DNA from: Oceanococcus sp051252075
GTDB taxonomy: Bacteria; Pseudomonadota; Gammaproteobacteria; Nevskiales; Oceanococcaceae
Length of the DNA: 64,000 bases
Direction: 5' to 3'
Assembly (NCBI GenBank): GCA_051252075.1
Contig: JBPOFU010000001.1
Location: 1-64,000, forward strand
In this document: piece by piece, positions 1 through 9,169 of the stretch
How the letters are laid out: every line of letters begins with the position of its first letter
Numbering within the stretch: the first letter of the stretch is position 1
Notes under the pieces: generated by a model
Databases searched by the model: none
What the model was told of the DNA's origin: nothing
Seen by the model: the letters and a program-made list of their open reading frames with translations, nothing else
Position numbers and translations under genes: made by a program

Positions 1-39
1 GGCCAGAAGCAAAAAAACCAGACCTGCCAAGCGATTCAT
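1..39 (-). CDS. 5' end of an exported protein, cut by the window edge
   Basis: Reading leftwards from an ATG at position 39, thirteen codons give MNRLAGLVFLLLA, a positively charged tip followed by a hydrophobic run typical of a signal peptide. A GGAG ribosome-binding site lies 6 bases upstream. A second in-frame ATG at 51 lacks this spacing. The gene is divergent from the ATPase gene at 105. Only the signal peptide is visible, so its function cannot be assigned. Confidence 0.6.
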   Translation of the reverse strand, partial: MNRLAGLVFLLLA

Positions 40-104
40 TACCAACTCCATCCACTTTTTGCGGGGCGCGGATTGTTACAGCCCAACTATGCCATTATGC
101 GCCA

Positions 105-1859
105 ATGAGTTATTTTACTGGCATAATTGACACGGCCTGGCTATGCGATGAGTTGCAAACCCAAGGCTGGCTATCGGCACAGCAGTCCGATGACGCTAAG
201 CGCCGACTGGTTGGCACGCGCTCACAAAGCCATCCCATAACGCGCTTAGCCCAATTGAAGTTATTGCGCCACGACAAGCCGCAATTTGCATTGGACACAG
301 AAGCCCTGTGTCGCTGGCTGGCCCGGCGTTGTGGCATGCCGTATCTAAAAATAGATCCACTCAATGTGGACATCTCTAATGTCACCGCATTGTGCCCCTA
401 TGCTTATGCCTCGCGTGCTGGCATTTTGCCGGTAGGCATGACCAAAACCACGGCCCGCTTCGCGGTCAGCCAACCTGGCCTGCTCGATTGGTTGCCGGAC
501 ATCGAGCAAATCAGCGGCCGCAAAATTGAACGCGTCATTGCCAACCCAGAAGACATTAAACGCTACGCGGTCGAATTCTATGCCCTCGCCCGCTCCATTA
601 GCGCCAGTGAAAAGGAGCAAAAGAGCGCCAACGAACGCCGACAAAACCTAGAACAACTGACCGAATTGGGAAAACGCGGCAACCTGGATGCCGATGACCA
701 ACATATCGTCGGCGTTGTCGATTGGGTTTTGCAGTATGCCTTCGATCAGCGCGCCAGTGACATCCATCTCGAGCCTCGGCGCGACACCGGGAATATTCGC
801 TTTCGCATCGACGGCGTCTTACATCAGGTCTACCAAATGCCGGCCAAGGTCATGGCCGCCGTAAATGCACGGCTGAAGATACTCGGCAGGTTGGACTTAG
901 CGGAAAAGCGGCGCCCGCAAGATGGCCGCATAAAAACCCGCAGTCCGGATGGCCAAGAAATCGAATTACGCCTGTCTACCATGCCAACGGCTTTCGGTGA
1001 AAAACTGGTGCTGCGCGTGTTTGACCCCGACTCCTTACTCAAGGATTACGCTGGCCTAGGCTTGAATGAACAACAAACCAGCAGTTGGCAAACGCTCACT
1101 GACCAACCACATGGCATTGTTTTGGTCACCGGCCCCACCGGCTCTGGAAAAACCACCACACTGTATTCAACCCTGCGGCAATTGGCCGATGACACCGTCA
1201 ATATCTGCACCATTGAAGACCCCATAGAATTGGTCGAACCGCAATTCAATCAATTGCAGGTTAATGCCGCTTTGGGTGTGACATTCGCCCAAGGTGTACG
1301 CACCGTATTACGGCAGGATCCGGACATCATCATGGTCGGTGAAATTCGAGATCTTGAAACCGCTGAAGTTGCCATACAAGCGGCATTAACCGGACACTTA
1401 GTCCTCAGCACCTTGCACACCAACGACGCCGCGGCAGCCCTCACCCGGCTATTAGATTTAGGTGTCCCCGCCTATTTATTGCGTGCCACGCTATTGGGTG
1501 TTCTTGCGCAGCGCCTCACCCGCCGCTTGTGCCCACATTGCCGCGAACCTGCCCCTGTTGATAGCGCGGAATGGTCAGCCCTAGCCGGCCTCGACACGCC
1601 AGAGCCTGCGCATTTGACTCATGCTCCGGGATGCCTGGAATGCCGCGCAACGGGCTACCTAGGACGCCTGGGCCTGTATCAACTTTTGGAAATTTCACCA
1701 AAATTTCGCCAGCTTATAGACGAAAATACCGATTTAGAGACCTTACGCACGGCGGCCCGCGCCGAAGGCTGTGTCAGCCTACGCGATGCCGGACTGGAAT
1801 TGGTGCGTCGCGGTGAAACCAATGCGCGCGAGATCCTGCGCGTAACCCCAACAGGATAG
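105..1859 (+). CDS. GspE/PilB-family secretion or pilus assembly ATPase
   Basis: Predicted cytoplasmic hexameric ATPase that would power a type II secretion or type IV pilus-like machine. An N-terminal GspE/MshE-like domain spans about residues 60-165. The ATPase core follows, with Walker A GPTGSGKTTT near residue 345, the Asp box, Walker B and His box (DPDIIMVGEIRD near 405, LSTLHTND after it). A zinc-type tetracysteine (CPHC near 475, CLEC near 511) is typical of GspE/PilB rather than PilT retraction ATPases. At 584 residues it is longer than most GspE proteins (about 500) and closer to PilB. No other secretion or pilus gene is visible nearby, so it is an orphan here. No good ribosome-binding site precedes the ATG. 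The next gene, mscS, starts 20 bases downstream. Confidence 0.88.
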   Translation: MSYFTGIIDTAWLCDELQTQGWLSAQQSDDAKRRLVGTRSQSHPITRLAQLKLLRHDKPQFALDTEALCRWLARRCGMPYLKIDPLNVDISNVTALCPYAYASRAGILPVGMTKTTARFAVSQPGLLDWLPDIEQISGRKIERVIANPEDIKRYAVEFYALARSISASEKEQKSANERRQNLEQLTELGKRGNLDADDQHIVGVVDWVLQYAFDQRASDIHLEPRRDTGNIRFRIDGVLHQVYQMPAKVMAAVNARLKILGRLDLAEKRRPQDGRIKTRSPDGQEIELRLSTMPTAFGEKLVLRVFDPDSLLKDYAGLGLNEQQTSSWQTLTDQPHGIVLVTGPTGSGKTTTLYSTLRQLADDTVNICTIEDPIELVEPQFNQLQVNAALGVTFAQGVRTVLRQDPDIIMVGEIRDLETAEVAIQAALTGHLVLSTLHTNDAAAALTRLLDLGVPAYLLRATLLGVLAQRLTRRLCPHCREPAPVDSAEWSALAGLDTPEPAHLTHAPGCLECRATGYLGRLGLYQLLEISPKFRQLIDENTDLETLRTAARAEGCVSLRDAGLELVRRGETNAREILRVTPTG

Positions 1860-1879
1860 TCAACGGAGCAAATGAGCAC

Positions 1880-2719
1880 ATGCTGCAGGATATTTTGAGC
1901 CCAGAAACCCTAGACCGAATGATGAATGTCGGCCAAATCGCGGGCATCAAGCTCGCCGCCGCCTTGGCCACGTTTTTCATTGGCCGCTGGATAGCCAAAC
2001 TGCTTATCGCCGGCGTAAAGCAAGGCATGGTACGCGCCCGTGCAGACGCCACATTAGCCAATTTTTTAGGCAACGTTTTGTATGGTCTGATGATGGCCAT
2101 CATCGTAGTATCGGCCTTAGGCCAGCTTGGCGTAAACACGACGTCTGCCGCCGCTTTACTCGGTGGTGCCGGTGTCGCGATTGGTCTCAGCTTAAAAGAT
2201 CAACTGTCATCTTTTGCCGCAGGCGTTATGTTGATCATGTTCCGCCCCTTCAGCCGCGGTGACTTTGTTGAAGCCGGTGGGGTTAGCGGCACTGTCGAAG
2301 AGGTGAAGATCGTAGCCACGGTGTTTAAAACACCGAACAATCAAGAAGTCACCGTCCCCAACCACAAAATTTGGGGCGACACCATTACCAATTACTCTAT
2401 CCGCCCGCAGCGCCGCATCGATATGCCGGTGGGCATTAGCTATGAATCCAATATCAAACAGGCGCGCGAGATTCTCGCTGGCTTAGCCAGTGAAGATGAA
2501 CGCGTCCTAGAACTTCCAGAAACTTGGATTGGTGTCACTGAGCTTGCCGACTCCGCCATCATCATCACCTTCCGCCCTTGGGTAGCAACCAAAGACTACT
2601 GGCAAGTTCGTTCCGACCTCATGGAACGAGTAAAGGTGGAATTTGATGCAGCAGGAATAGGCATCCCATTCCCTCAAATGGATGTACACCTGAATTCTGC
2701 AGCCCCGAGCAGCAACTAA
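1880..2719 (+). CDS. mscS: Small-conductance mechanosensitive channel, MscS family
   Basis: Inner-membrane channel that opens under membrane tension to release solutes during hypo-osmotic shock. It has 279 residues, close to E. coli MscS (286). Hydrophobic segments lie near residues 14-40, 58-82 and 85-115. The third is the Gly/Ala-rich pore helix (GGAGVAIGLSLKDQLSSFAAG region) that lines the family pore. It is followed by the beta domain (PFSRGDFVE, then TVPNHKIWGDTITNYS) and a C-terminal alpha/beta domain. It starts 20 bases after the ATPase gene and probably shares its transcript. Its 3' end overlaps the convergent gene at 2716 by 4 bases. Confidence 0.93.
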   Translation: MLQDILSPETLDRMMNVGQIAGIKLAAALATFFIGRWIAKLLIAGVKQGMVRARADATLANFLGNVLYGLMMAIIVVSALGQLGVNTTSAAALLGGAGVAIGLSLKDQLSSFAAGVMLIMFRPFSRGDFVEAGGVSGTVEEVKIVATVFKTPNNQEVTVPNHKIWGDTITNYSIRPQRRIDMPVGISYESNIKQAREILAGLASEDERVLELPETWIGVTELADSAIIITFRPWVATKDYWQVRSDLMERVKVEFDAAGIGIPFPQMDVHLNSAAPSSN

Positions 2720-3651
2720 ACGCGGCCCAAAGCCAGCTGAATCTTGCGCTGCAAGCTTTCGCTAAGTATCGGCAGCAGCAAGCTAAGGTGCTGCTGTGAA
2801 TCCGCCACGTTTTCTGCATGACTGGCTAAAGAGGCGATAACCAGCTCTTGAGCCGCTTCGTTCATGGCTTCTAAAAAGGGCACAGCATCGCGCCACAAAT
2901 CACGCGCAAATAGGGCCTCATTCAAGCTACTTAAAACGGCTGGTGAGGCTTGCGCCAACAAACTACTGAGTCGCTCACGCTGAGACGCTTGCAAACGAGC
3001 GACCAAAGATAAGACCTGTGGCCATAAAGCCCCATGATTCAAGGCAGCAGCCTCTATGCTTTCCTGCAATTGCTCTAAATTCAACAGTGAAATCAATTGA
3101 TCCAGGCGCTCATCCGCCTCGACAAAGAACCCGATCCGCAACAGCGCCTCGCCATCCATATTTTGGGCAACACTGCTTATCTGCTCATCGGTTAAGGTGT
3201 CGACGAATTGAGCCATCACCATGAATTTTCGCCGCTGCAATAGCTCTTGAGCGACCTTCACCACATTGCTCACCGGCATAGCCTGTAACACCGGAGCGGC
3301 CCTACGCGGATCCAAAGAAAGGCAGATTTCAGCCTGATAGCTAACCGCTAAGCGAGCGGCCAAATCGACCGCATCTTCTGGCTTCAACAAACCCGTCACT
3401 TGCGCCGAAATGCTGGGCGGGATGACCTTTTCACTGATGATCGCGACCAACTTATTTGGCAATAATCGCGTGCTCTCCGCCAAAGGTTTAAAGCGCTTGA
3501 GATTGCGATCAAACAAGGCTGCAGAAATAAGCCGACGCAAGGCACGCAAGTCATCGACTTCAAGATGACTCAGAAAAGCCAGTTCGGCCACCGAGGTGTG
3601 CAGGCCCGCCGCAAGCTTTTCCAGCTCGGCGCCCAATAAGAGTTCAGACAT
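2716..3651 (-). CDS. Conserved unknown helical protein
   Basis: I do not recognise this 311-residue protein. It has no signal peptide or membrane segment. It is rich in Leu, Ala and Glu, with successive amphipathic helices of about 20-25 residues, suggesting an all-helical repeat-like cytoplasmic fold. No catalytic motif is visible. It starts 17 bases after the small gene at 3669-3893, and the two probably form one operon converging on mscS. Function unknown. Confidence 0.75.
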   Translation of the reverse strand: MSELLLGAELEKLAAGLHTSVAELAFLSHLEVDDLRALRRLISAALFDRNLKRFKPLAESTRLLPNKLVAIISEKVIPPSISAQVTGLLKPEDAVDLAARLAVSYQAEICLSLDPRRAAPVLQAMPVSNVVKVAQELLQRRKFMVMAQFVDTLTDEQISSVAQNMDGEALLRIGFFVEADERLDQLISLLNLEQLQESIEAAALNHGALWPQVLSLVARLQASQRERLSSLLAQASPAVLSSLNEALFARDLWRDAVPFLEAMNEAAQELVIASLASHAENVADSQQHLSLLLPILSESLQRKIQLALGRV

Positions 3652-3668
3652 GATCGATCACTTGTGAT

Positions 3669-3893
3669 TTAACGAAACAGCAATTTGCGCACAGCACCAC
3701 GCAACAGCGCTGGCACATGCTTCAAGGCTTGCTCGGAGGCCTCTGCAACGTCACGTTTTTGTTGTTCAATCGCATTATTCATTAAAGCCTGTATGCGATC
3801 CACATCCGCTTGATCCAATCCCTTCAGCCCAGCTATGCCATCCAGGCTATTGCCAAGATCCGCCTCCAGAGCACTCAAATCCGCTTTTGACAC
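3669..3893 (-). CDS. Small unknown helical protein
   Basis: A 74-residue acidic helical protein beginning MSKADLSALEADLG and ending in a basic tail (RKLLFR). I place the start at a GTG at 3893 because GGGAG lies 6 bases upstream. A longer reading to an ATG at 3950 adds 19 residues that look like untranslated leader. It is the first gene of a two-gene operon with the helical protein at 2716-3651, which suggests a joint function. No family recognised. Confidence 0.55.
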   Translation of the reverse strand: MSKADLSALEADLGNSLDGIAGLKGLDQADVDRIQALMNNAIEQQKRDVAEASEQALKHVPALLRGAVRKLLFR

Positions 3894-4064
3894 CTGTATC
3901 TCCCGATTTTTTTTGATGCTACACCACGCCGGGCTTAATATCGCCACCAAAGCAATGGAAAACTCCAGCTATTCAATATTTTGGCGCTTTTTCGCGCTTT
4001 CTTCACAAGGGCATCCGTATAAGTTGCAACAGCGAAAAATTCACTGTGAGATCGGAGGTGACCG

Positions 4065-5999
4065 TTGTCGAAAACTCATGCACAAAGTTGTCTGCTTGCC
4101 TTCAGCCTCATGCTGTCGCAAGGCGCCAGCGCTCAGAATAGCAATCAGTTGGCGGCTATCCCCGACAACCTGTCGGATTTGTCATTAGAGGATTTGCTGA
4201 ACATCCAGGTCACTTCCGTTTCCCGCGTGGCCGAAGATCTCAGTGGCGCACCCGCCTCCATTCAAGTTATTACCAGCGACGATATACAACGCAGCGGCGC
4301 GCGCAATTTACCGGAGCTACTGCGATTAGCCACGGGCTTGCAGGTGGCACAAATCAATGGCCGCAGCTGGGCCATCACCGCACGGGGTTTCAATGGCGCT
4401 CTGGCGGACAAATTGGAAGTGCGCCTAGATGGCCGCACCCTTTACACCCCTTTGTTCTCTGGTGTGATCTGGGAAGCACAAGATCCGCCACTTGAAACCC
4501 TGGATCGCATAGAAATCATACGCGGACCCGGCGCCTCGCTTTGGGGTGCCAATGCGGTCAACGGCGTCATCAATATTGTCAGCAAATCCGCCGAAGACAC
4601 TCAAGGCAGCAGTCTATACAGCCAAGCTGGCAATGAACTGTCGCATCAAGCTTACGCACGTCATGGCGCTGATTTAGGCGCTTATGGGCATTGGAGAATT
4701 TACGCTCAAACGCGTGAAATGAAAGCGACCTCGGACGTTGCCGCCGATGTTTGGCGTGATGACCTCAGCATCAGCAGCGCCGGATTGCGTGGCGACATTG
4801 CACTCAATACCCGCGACGATCTTTTTCTGAGCATGAACGCTCAGGATGCACGTATGGGCAGCGCCTCCAGCACACCGGGTTCTGATGAGGCGATACGCGG
4901 CATCGATGCTATTGCGCGTTGGACGCGCGTGCATTCAAGCTCTGCGGACTACCAGCTACAACTCAGTGTCGACCGCAGTTGGCGAGACATTCCGGGTTTG
5001 TTTGGCGAAAAACGTACGCAAGCTGATTTGGATTTTCGTCATCACTGGCAGCTCGGTGCTCACGACCTCGTGTGGGGCGCGGGTTACCGCATCTCCAGCG
5101 ATCAAATCTACAACACGGCCACCACCGTGTTTGATCCCGCTGAACGCGATCTCAACACCATCAATGTTTTTCTGCAAGATCGGGTGACATTGTCGGACAG
5201 CCTCACACTGACCGTAGGCTCGAAATTTGAGCACAACGACTACACTGGGCCGGAAGTTCAGCCCACGCTGCGCCTTGCCTGGCAAGCGGGTGAACACGAC
5301 AATCTGTGGATGGCCGCCTCTAAAGCGACGCGATCACCCAATCGTGTTGATCGCGATTATTTCATTAACCCGCCACCCTCTGGCGGCTTAACGATCGTCG
5401 GCAACACCGACTTTGAATCCGAACAAGCCCTTGTTGGCGAATTCGGCTGGCGCCACCGCTTTAATCAAAGCTTCAGTATAGATTTGGCGACTTTCTATGC
5501 CGAATACGAAAAACTACGAGGACTCCGTAGCGCCTCAACTGTTGATCCATCCGTCTTCGCCGTCAGCAATGAAGGAGCAGGCGAAAGCTACGGCGCCGAA
5601 CTCACCGCCATCTGGTTGCCTCGTGACAATTGGCGTATATGGTTCGGATACAGCTACTTAAATGTTGATTTTGCAGCTGTCCCTGGCAGCACCGATTTCA
5701 GCATCGCTGGTGCCAATGAGTTAGATCCGGAACACCAAGTCAAAATCCGCAGCAGTTGGGACATCTCCTCACGCTGGCGTCTCAACGGCATGTGGCGCTA
5801 TTTCTCTCGCCTAGCGGACAACCAAACCCCAGCCTATAACGAGTTGGATTTAAACCTCAGCTATCAGCTTTCCAAAGCATTTAAGCTACAAGTCGCGGGG
5901 CGCAATCTACTCAATGCAGAGCACCTGGAATTTAATGATGGCAATTCCAGGCAGGCACAACGAGAAATCTACGCCGGCATTCGCTGGGATCTAAAATGA
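4065..5999 (+). CDS. TonB-dependent outer-membrane receptor
   Basis: A 644-residue beta-barrel receptor. It starts at a TTG that is well supported by GGAGGTG 7 bases upstream. A signal peptide ends at GASA|QN. The plug domain (residues about 55-165) follows, including IRGPGASLWGANAVNGVINI, then a 22-strand-type barrel ending in an aromatic C terminus (GIRWDLK). The mature N terminus carries DLSLEDLLNIQVTSVSR, a stretch I associate with a receptor subclass commonly found beside YfiR-like genes. The stop overlaps the YfiR-like gene by 4 bases, so the receptor is the first gene of the signalling operon that runs to 12031. This suggests sensing, or import coupled to sensing, rather than plain nutrient uptake. 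The ligand cannot be read from the sequence. Confidence 0.9.
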   Translation: MSKTHAQSCLLAFSLMLSQGASAQNSNQLAAIPDNLSDLSLEDLLNIQVTSVSRVAEDLSGAPASIQVITSDDIQRSGARNLPELLRLATGLQVAQINGRSWAITARGFNGALADKLEVRLDGRTLYTPLFSGVIWEAQDPPLETLDRIEIIRGPGASLWGANAVNGVINIVSKSAEDTQGSSLYSQAGNELSHQAYARHGADLGAYGHWRIYAQTREMKATSDVAADVWRDDLSISSAGLRGDIALNTRDDLFLSMNAQDARMGSASSTPGSDEAIRGIDAIARWTRVHSSSADYQLQLSVDRSWRDIPGLFGEKRTQADLDFRHHWQLGAHDLVWGAGYRISSDQIYNTATTVFDPAERDLNTINVFLQDRVTLSDSLTLTVGSKFEHNDYTGPEVQPTLRLAWQAGEHDNLWMAASKATRSPNRVDRDYFINPPPSGGLTIVGNTDFESEQALVGEFGWRHRFNQSFSIDLATFYAEYEKLRGLRSASTVDPSVFAVSNEGAGESYGAELTAIWLPRDNWRIWFGYSYLNVDFAAVPGSTDFSIAGANELDPEHQVKIRSSWDISSRWRLNGMWRYFSRLADNQTPAYNELDLNLSYQLSKAFKLQVAGRNLLNAEHLEFNDGNSRQAQREIYAGIRWDLK

Positions 6000-6580
6000 A
6001 ACCCTTTGTGCTTCGGATCGTGCCACTAAGGGTGCTGTGGGGATTGCTCTACTGCAGTCTGATACTGTCCTGTACGCTGTTGATTCCAACGCAGGCGTAC
6101 GCCAACAGCGATACGTTGGAAACCCGCGTGCGAGCGGCATTTCTGTTTAATTTCGCTCGATACACTGAGTGGCCGACGGCATCCGATAGCACTGATTCAA
6201 GTTTCCGTTTTTGCGTAGCGCAGTCACAAGAACTCGAACAAGCTTTACAGCAAACATTACAAAGCAAAAAAATATTTGGGCTAACGCCATCGATTCAACT
6301 GCTGCAACACACCAAGCGCGTGAGCGAATGCCGATTACTTTACCTGCCTGATCTTCCACAGCCTGAGCTGCAAGCGTGGCTACAAGCGGCGAGTGATATG
6401 GATATTCTCGTCATTAGCGAAGGCCGAGACTTTCCGAAAACCTATCCCGGCATGGTCGGATTCTTCTTGCTCGATGGACGTATTCGGTTCGCCATAAATC
6501 CCACTCACGTAAAGCAATCCGGATTGCAAATGAGCTCTCGGCTATTGGGCTTAGCTGACATTATTAGCGGAGAAAAGTGA
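5996..6580 (+). CDS. YfiR/DUF4154-family periplasmic protein
   Basis: A 194-residue exported protein with a long signal sequence, apparently cleaved after TQAYA near residue 36. It is followed by the family signature RVRAAFLFNFARYTEWP. In Pseudomonas, YfiR is a periplasmic repressor of the diguanylate cyclase YfiN. Here the immediate downstream partner is a CHASE8-type membrane histidine kinase instead. The gene overlaps the receptor gene by 4 bases and abuts the kinase gene, so translation is probably coupled. By inference it relays the state of the receptor to the periplasmic domain of the kinase. Cysteines at about residues 70 and 104 could form a disulfide, as in YfiR. Confidence 0.85.
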   Translation: MKPFVLRIVPLRVLWGLLYCSLILSCTLLIPTQAYANSDTLETRVRAAFLFNFARYTEWPTASDSTDSSFRFCVAQSQELEQALQQTLQSKKIFGLTPSIQLLQHTKRVSECRLLYLPDLPQPELQAWLQAASDMDILVISEGRDFPKTYPGMVGFFLLDGRIRFAINPTHVKQSGLQMSSRLLGLADIISGEK

Positions 6581-8187
6581 TGTGGCGGCGGGCACTCGCA
6601 GATTGGCTGCGCGATCTCTCAATACGCTACAAACTGTCGCTTTCAATACTCGTGACCAGCGTGCTCGCGTTGTTGATGACGGCCTCTGCTCTGACTGTTG
6701 TTGAATGGCGTGCAGCGAGCGATCTTATACGCTACGACCTCGACACATTGTCAGAAGTGATGGCGGCCAATTCAACCGCTGCCATTAGCTTTCAAGACCC
6801 TGCGGCAGCGGCGGAAGTGCTCGGCGCATTAAAAGCACACCCGAATGTAGACCTCGCCTGTATCTTTAGTCAGCAGACTGATGGCCTTACCCTCTTCGCT
6901 CAATACCGTGCACAAAATTATTCCGCTAGCTGCTCTCGCGCGCTACTGATTACTGGGGTGGCTAAAAATCAATTTGCCGGCCGCGCCGAAATTCGACATG
7001 CCAACGAAACTCTCGGGCAGCTCCTGATAATCGAAAACGACTCCGCATTGTGGGCGATACAACGCTCAAATTGGCTTGCGATCACCGCCATACTGCTCGG
7101 CAGCCTGGGCTTGGCCATTTTTCTGTCCCACTTTCTCCAGCGCTTGATATCCAAGCCCATTATCGCCCTAGCCCGGGCTGCAGGTGAAATATCCGCATCC
7201 AGAGATTTCAGTATTCGATCACCTGAATTTGGCAACGATGAAGTCGGCTCCTCGATCAAAGCCTTTAACGTCATGCTTGCACATATAGAGAATGCCGAGC
7301 GTCAGCTGCGTGAACTCAACAGTGATTTAGAACTGCAGGTGCAAGAGCGGATGGAATCAAACCAAACGCTACAGCACACATTGGACCAGCTGCGCAGCAC
7401 CCAAGATCAACTGGTACAAACAGAAAAAATGGCCTCTTTGGGCGGATTGGTCGCTGGCGTTGCGCACGAAATCAATACGCCTGTGGGTATTGGTGTCACT
7501 GCAGCCTCGACGCTCAACGCACGGTCCTTGGAACTAAAACAGTCCTTCGAAAGTGAAACTCTGACCGCCAACCAGCTGGGCAGCTATCTGGAATTGGTTG
7601 ACCAATCGACCAACATTATTCTGAGCAATCTAGAGCGCGCCTCCAACCTCATCCAAAGCTTCAAACAAGTCGCTGTCGATCAATCCAGCTTGGATCATCG
7701 CAATTTTGTGGTGAAACAATACTTGGATGAAATCATGACTAGCCTACGCCCGAACTTGAAACACACTCAGATTAAGCTGGAGCTGGATTGCCCTGATGAT
7801 CTCAGTATAGAAAGTTACCCCGGCGTTTTTTCCCAAATCCTAACCAACTTGGTTATGAACGCACTGATCCATGCGTTTGAGCCAGACCAAGCCGGCACTA
7901 TCAAAATTTCTATACGCCCTACCGATACTGGGCTGGCGATGGACTTTTCCGACAACGGGCGCGGCATTGATGCAGAAGGCCTAGCCAAGGTCTTTGAGCC
8001 TTTCTACACCACGCGAAGAGGGCAAGGCGGCAGCGGATTGGGCCTTCACATAATTTACAACCTCATTACGCAACAATTGGGGGGTAACGTCCAGGTGCGG
8101 AGCACGCTAGGCGAAGGCACGGCTTTCCACATCGAAATTAAGAGTAAGCAACATGCAGAGTCACAACCCATCGCCACCACCGGCTAA
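6580..8187 (+). CDS. Membrane sensor histidine kinase (CHASE8-HAMP-HisKA-HATPase)
   Basis: Inner-membrane kinase of 535 residues. TM1 lies near residues 18-45 and TM2 near 163-185. The periplasmic domain between them contains AANSTAAISFQDPAAAAEVL, characteristic of CHASE8. A HAMP linker follows (190-245), then a coiled coil, a dimerisation helix with phospho-acceptor His296 in GVAHEINTP, and a HATPase with N box (LVMNALIHAF), G1 (DNGRGI) and G2 (GGSGLGL). All catalytic elements look intact. The ATG at 6580 shares its A with the preceding stop. A GTG one codon earlier is possible. The likely input is the upstream YfiR-like protein. The likely targets are the two receiver proteins downstream. 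Confidence 0.9.
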   Translation: MWRRALADWLRDLSIRYKLSLSILVTSVLALLMTASALTVVEWRAASDLIRYDLDTLSEVMAANSTAAISFQDPAAAAEVLGALKAHPNVDLACIFSQQTDGLTLFAQYRAQNYSASCSRALLITGVAKNQFAGRAEIRHANETLGQLLIIENDSALWAIQRSNWLAITAILLGSLGLAIFLSHFLQRLISKPIIALARAAGEISASRDFSIRSPEFGNDEVGSSIKAFNVMLAHIENAERQLRELNSDLELQVQERMESNQTLQHTLDQLRSTQDQLVQTEKMASLGGLVAGVAHEINTPVGIGVTAASTLNARSLELKQSFESETLTANQLGSYLELVDQSTNIILSNLERASNLIQSFKQVAVDQSSLDHRNFVVKQYLDEIMTSLRPNLKHTQIKLELDCPDDLSIESYPGVFSQILTNLVMNALIHAFEPDQAGTIKISIRPTDTGLAMDFSDNGRGIDAEGLAKVFEPFYTTRRGQGGSGLGLHIIYNLITQQLGGNVQVRSTLGEGTAFHIEIKSKQHAESQPIATTG

Positions 8188-9169
8188 CGGTGATGGCCTA
8201 CTGAAACTAGCACCCGAGCCCAGCAGCACGGAGCGCCGCCCTATGCGTAGCTGGAAAATCTTGGTGGTTGATGATGAAGAAGAAATCCATGGGGTGACCA
8301 AATTGGCCTTGGATGGCTTTGAATGCCGTGGTCGCAAGCTTGAATTTTTGCATGCTTATTCTGGCAAACAGGCCTGTGAAATCGCACGCGACGTGCCCGA
8401 TATCGCGGTCATTCTGTTGGATGTGGTCATGGAATCCGATCATGCCGGTTTGGATGTAGTTCGCTACATTCGCGAAGAACTAAAAAATGTATTTGTACGC
8501 ATCATTTTGCGTACCGGTCAGCCGGGACAAGCGCCAGAACATCAGGTGATCACGGACTACGACATCAATGATTACAAATACAAGACCGAGTTAACTCGAC
8601 AAAAGCTATTCACCACGGTCTACACCAGCATTTCTTCCTATCGCGACTTAATGGCTTTGGAAGCGAACCGACGCGGCTTAGAAGAAGTCATTACCGCCTC
8701 CGCCCACATCTTTGATTTGCGTACGATTGATAAATTCGCCGAAGGCGTACTCGATCAACTCATTGCTTTGCTATATCTCGACCAAGATGCCCTGATGGTG
8801 CGCGCCTCTGCTTTGGCAGCAGAAAGCAGCAATGGAGGGTTTGAAGTGGTCGCCGGCAGCGGGCGTTTTCGTCCCTGCTGTGGCGATACCATCCAAGCGT
8901 GCGGAGATTCTGAGGCAAGCCGGTCCATACTCGCCGCCAGCGAAGCGAGCACGGGCATATTCGGTGATACCTACTATGTAGGCTACCACCGCGACGATGA
9001 GGGGCTTGAACACTTTTTGTATGTGCAAGGCGAATCGCCTATCAACGTACCGGACCGCAATCTGATTGATTTGTTTATCTGCAACGTAGCCATCGCACAT
9101 GCCAACATTCGCCTCTTCGACGCGGCAAAAAACCAAACACCGAACGAAAGCGCTGGAGATCCGCAGTGA
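8153..9169 (+). CDS. Response regulator, receiver plus DUF3369
   Basis: A 338-residue cytoplasmic protein. The receiver domain (about 35-160) has the acidic pair VVDDEEE and phospho-acceptor Asp90 in LLDVVME. The DUF3369 domain (about 165-325) is usually found in regulators that carry a further output domain. Here the protein ends after DUF3369, with no DNA-binding, GGDEF or HD-GYP domain. The gene overlaps the kinase gene by 35 bases. An internal ATG at 8243 would remove a low-complexity Pro-rich tip. The output is unclear: DUF3369 may act by protein contact, for example with the PAS-GGDEF-EAL protein encoded at the end of the operon. Confidence 0.87.
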   Translation: MQSHNPSPPPANGDGLLKLAPEPSSTERRPMRSWKILVVDDEEEIHGVTKLALDGFECRGRKLEFLHAYSGKQACEIARDVPDIAVILLDVVMESDHAGLDVVRYIREELKNVFVRIILRTGQPGQAPEHQVITDYDINDYKYKTELTRQKLFTTVYTSISSYRDLMALEANRRGLEEVITASAHIFDLRTIDKFAEGVLDQLIALLYLDQDALMVRASALAAESSNGGFEVVAGSGRFRPCCGDTIQACGDSEASRSILAASEASTGIFGDTYYVGYHRDDEGLEHFLYVQGESPINVPDRNLIDLFICNVAIAHANIRLFDAAKNQTPNESAGDPQ

